Source of the DNA: Natronorubrum tibetense GA33
GTDB lineage: Archaea; Halobacteriota; Halobacteria; Halobacteriales; Natrialbaceae
Assembly (NCBI RefSeq): GCF_000383975.1
Contig: NZ_KB913018.1
Location: 186,001 to 250,000, forward strand
Length of the DNA stretch: 64,000 nucleotides
Direction: 5' to 3'
The position numbers were made by a program, and so were the translations under genes. Of this stretch, positions 63,625 through 64,000 are shown piece by piece. Position 1 is the stretch's first letter. Each line of letters starts with the position of its first letter. Under the pieces are notes generated by a model. It was not told the origin of the DNA. It saw only the letters and a program-made list of their open reading frames with translations, and did no database searches.

Positions 63625-64000
63625 TCACGAGTAAGATAGGTTGACTTGAATGACGTTCGCGGTCTCGAGGATTCGGTTCGGATACTCTTTGTGGATCATT
63701 GCATCGGTAAGACGGTTCGCCGGGCCGTAGATGGCGATACCGGCGGTAACAGCGTCGCCGCCGGTCTCAACCGGTGCACCGACGCCGCGCATTCCCTCGA
63801 ACCGTTCCTCGTCATCGATAGCGTAGCCTACGTCTCGGATCTGTGTGAGATCCTCGAACAGTTCGTCCGAACTCGTAATCGTGTTCCTGGTCTTCGGTGC
63901 CAGACCGTATCGATCGACGATCTCGCGGACGCGATCGTCGGAAAACTGCGCGAGAATTGACTTTCCGCTCGCGGTCGTGCTCAGTCGCGTCTTCGTCCCG
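63625..64000 (-). CDS. IclR-family regulator, 5' end beyond the window
   Basis: The minus-strand frame is open to the window edge, so only 124 C-terminal residues are seen: LSTTASGKSILAQFSDDRVR, EIVDRYGLAPKTRNTITSSD, ELFEDLTQIRDVGYAIDDEE, RFEGMRGVGAPVETGGDAVT, then AGIAIYGPANRLTDAMIHKE. This is the IclR effector-binding domain (Thr-Ala-Ser-Gly-Lys, then Asp-Asp-Glu-Glu and Gly-x-Ala-Pro-Val near the end). It is separate from the regulator at 25580-26356. It may control the acyl-CoA cluster on its left. DNA-binding part not visible. Confidence 0.82.
   Translation of the reverse strand, partial: GTKTRLSTTASGKSILAQFSDDRVREIVDRYGLAPKTRNTITSSDELFEDLTQIRDVGYAIDDEERFEGMRGVGAPVETGGDAVTAGIAIYGPANRLTDAMIHKEYPNRILETANVIQVNLSYS

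Overview
The window comes from a halophilic archaeon (class Halobacteria). The proteins are very acidic, most of the DNA is GC-rich, several genes appear leaderless with a TATA-like box 23-30 bp before the start, and there are PGF-CTERM surface anchoring, a twin-arginine lipoprotein, TATA-binding protein, Orc1/Cdc6 and typical haloarchaeal insertion sequences. A replication initiator beside an array of origin-box-like repeats, a ParA partition gene and an extra TBP indicate a large secondary replicon or an integrated one.

Layout. 1-12.7 kb: a broken IS6 transposase, a VapBC-type toxin-antitoxin pair, a 2,286-residue surface protein, two winged-helix/HTH regulators (one with a decayed PIN partner) and a decayed IS630 element. 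12.7-26.4 kb: an AT-richer catabolic island bracketed by insertion sequences. It carries an M20-type carbamoylase, a thiamine-diphosphate decarboxylase, a complete Dpp/Opp-type ABC importer, a guanidino-group deiminase and an IclR regulator; I read it as a route for taking up a guanidino or ureido compound and stripping it. 26.4-42.6 kb: plasmid-like backbone and IS debris, with nested IS6 elements, a sulfurtransferase, small zinc-ribbon proteins, a coiled-coil protein divergent from TBP, the origin and orc1, an IS605-like element (dead TnpA, intact TnpB), a PadR-like regulator and parA with a small partner gene.

42.7-64 kb: a dense GC-rich acyl-CoA catabolic region. It has two acyl-CoA synthetases, two SDR dehydrogenases, a thiolase with DUF35 partner, two acyl-CoA dehydrogenases, an iron alcohol dehydrogenase, a CaiB-type CoA-transferase, an aminoglycoside-phosphotransferase-like kinase, a 3-hydroxyacyl-CoA dehydrogenase/enoyl-CoA hydratase fusion, an LLM flavoprotein, a sodium:solute symporter and a UspA protein, ending in a second IclR-type regulator that runs off the window. 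The kinase plus an acyl-CoA dehydrogenase carrying ACAD10/11-like motifs suggests a 4-hydroxyacid (levulinate-like) beta-oxidation route, possibly not described in archaea.

Other notable structures are a dispersed 250-260 bp repeat that looks like the 3' end of a TnpB gene plus a structured RNA, a palindromic TTACAG-type repeat found at five loci including the parA upstream region, and a 30-bp palindrome over the promoter of the HTH/PIN operon. All assignments are by eye, without database searches.
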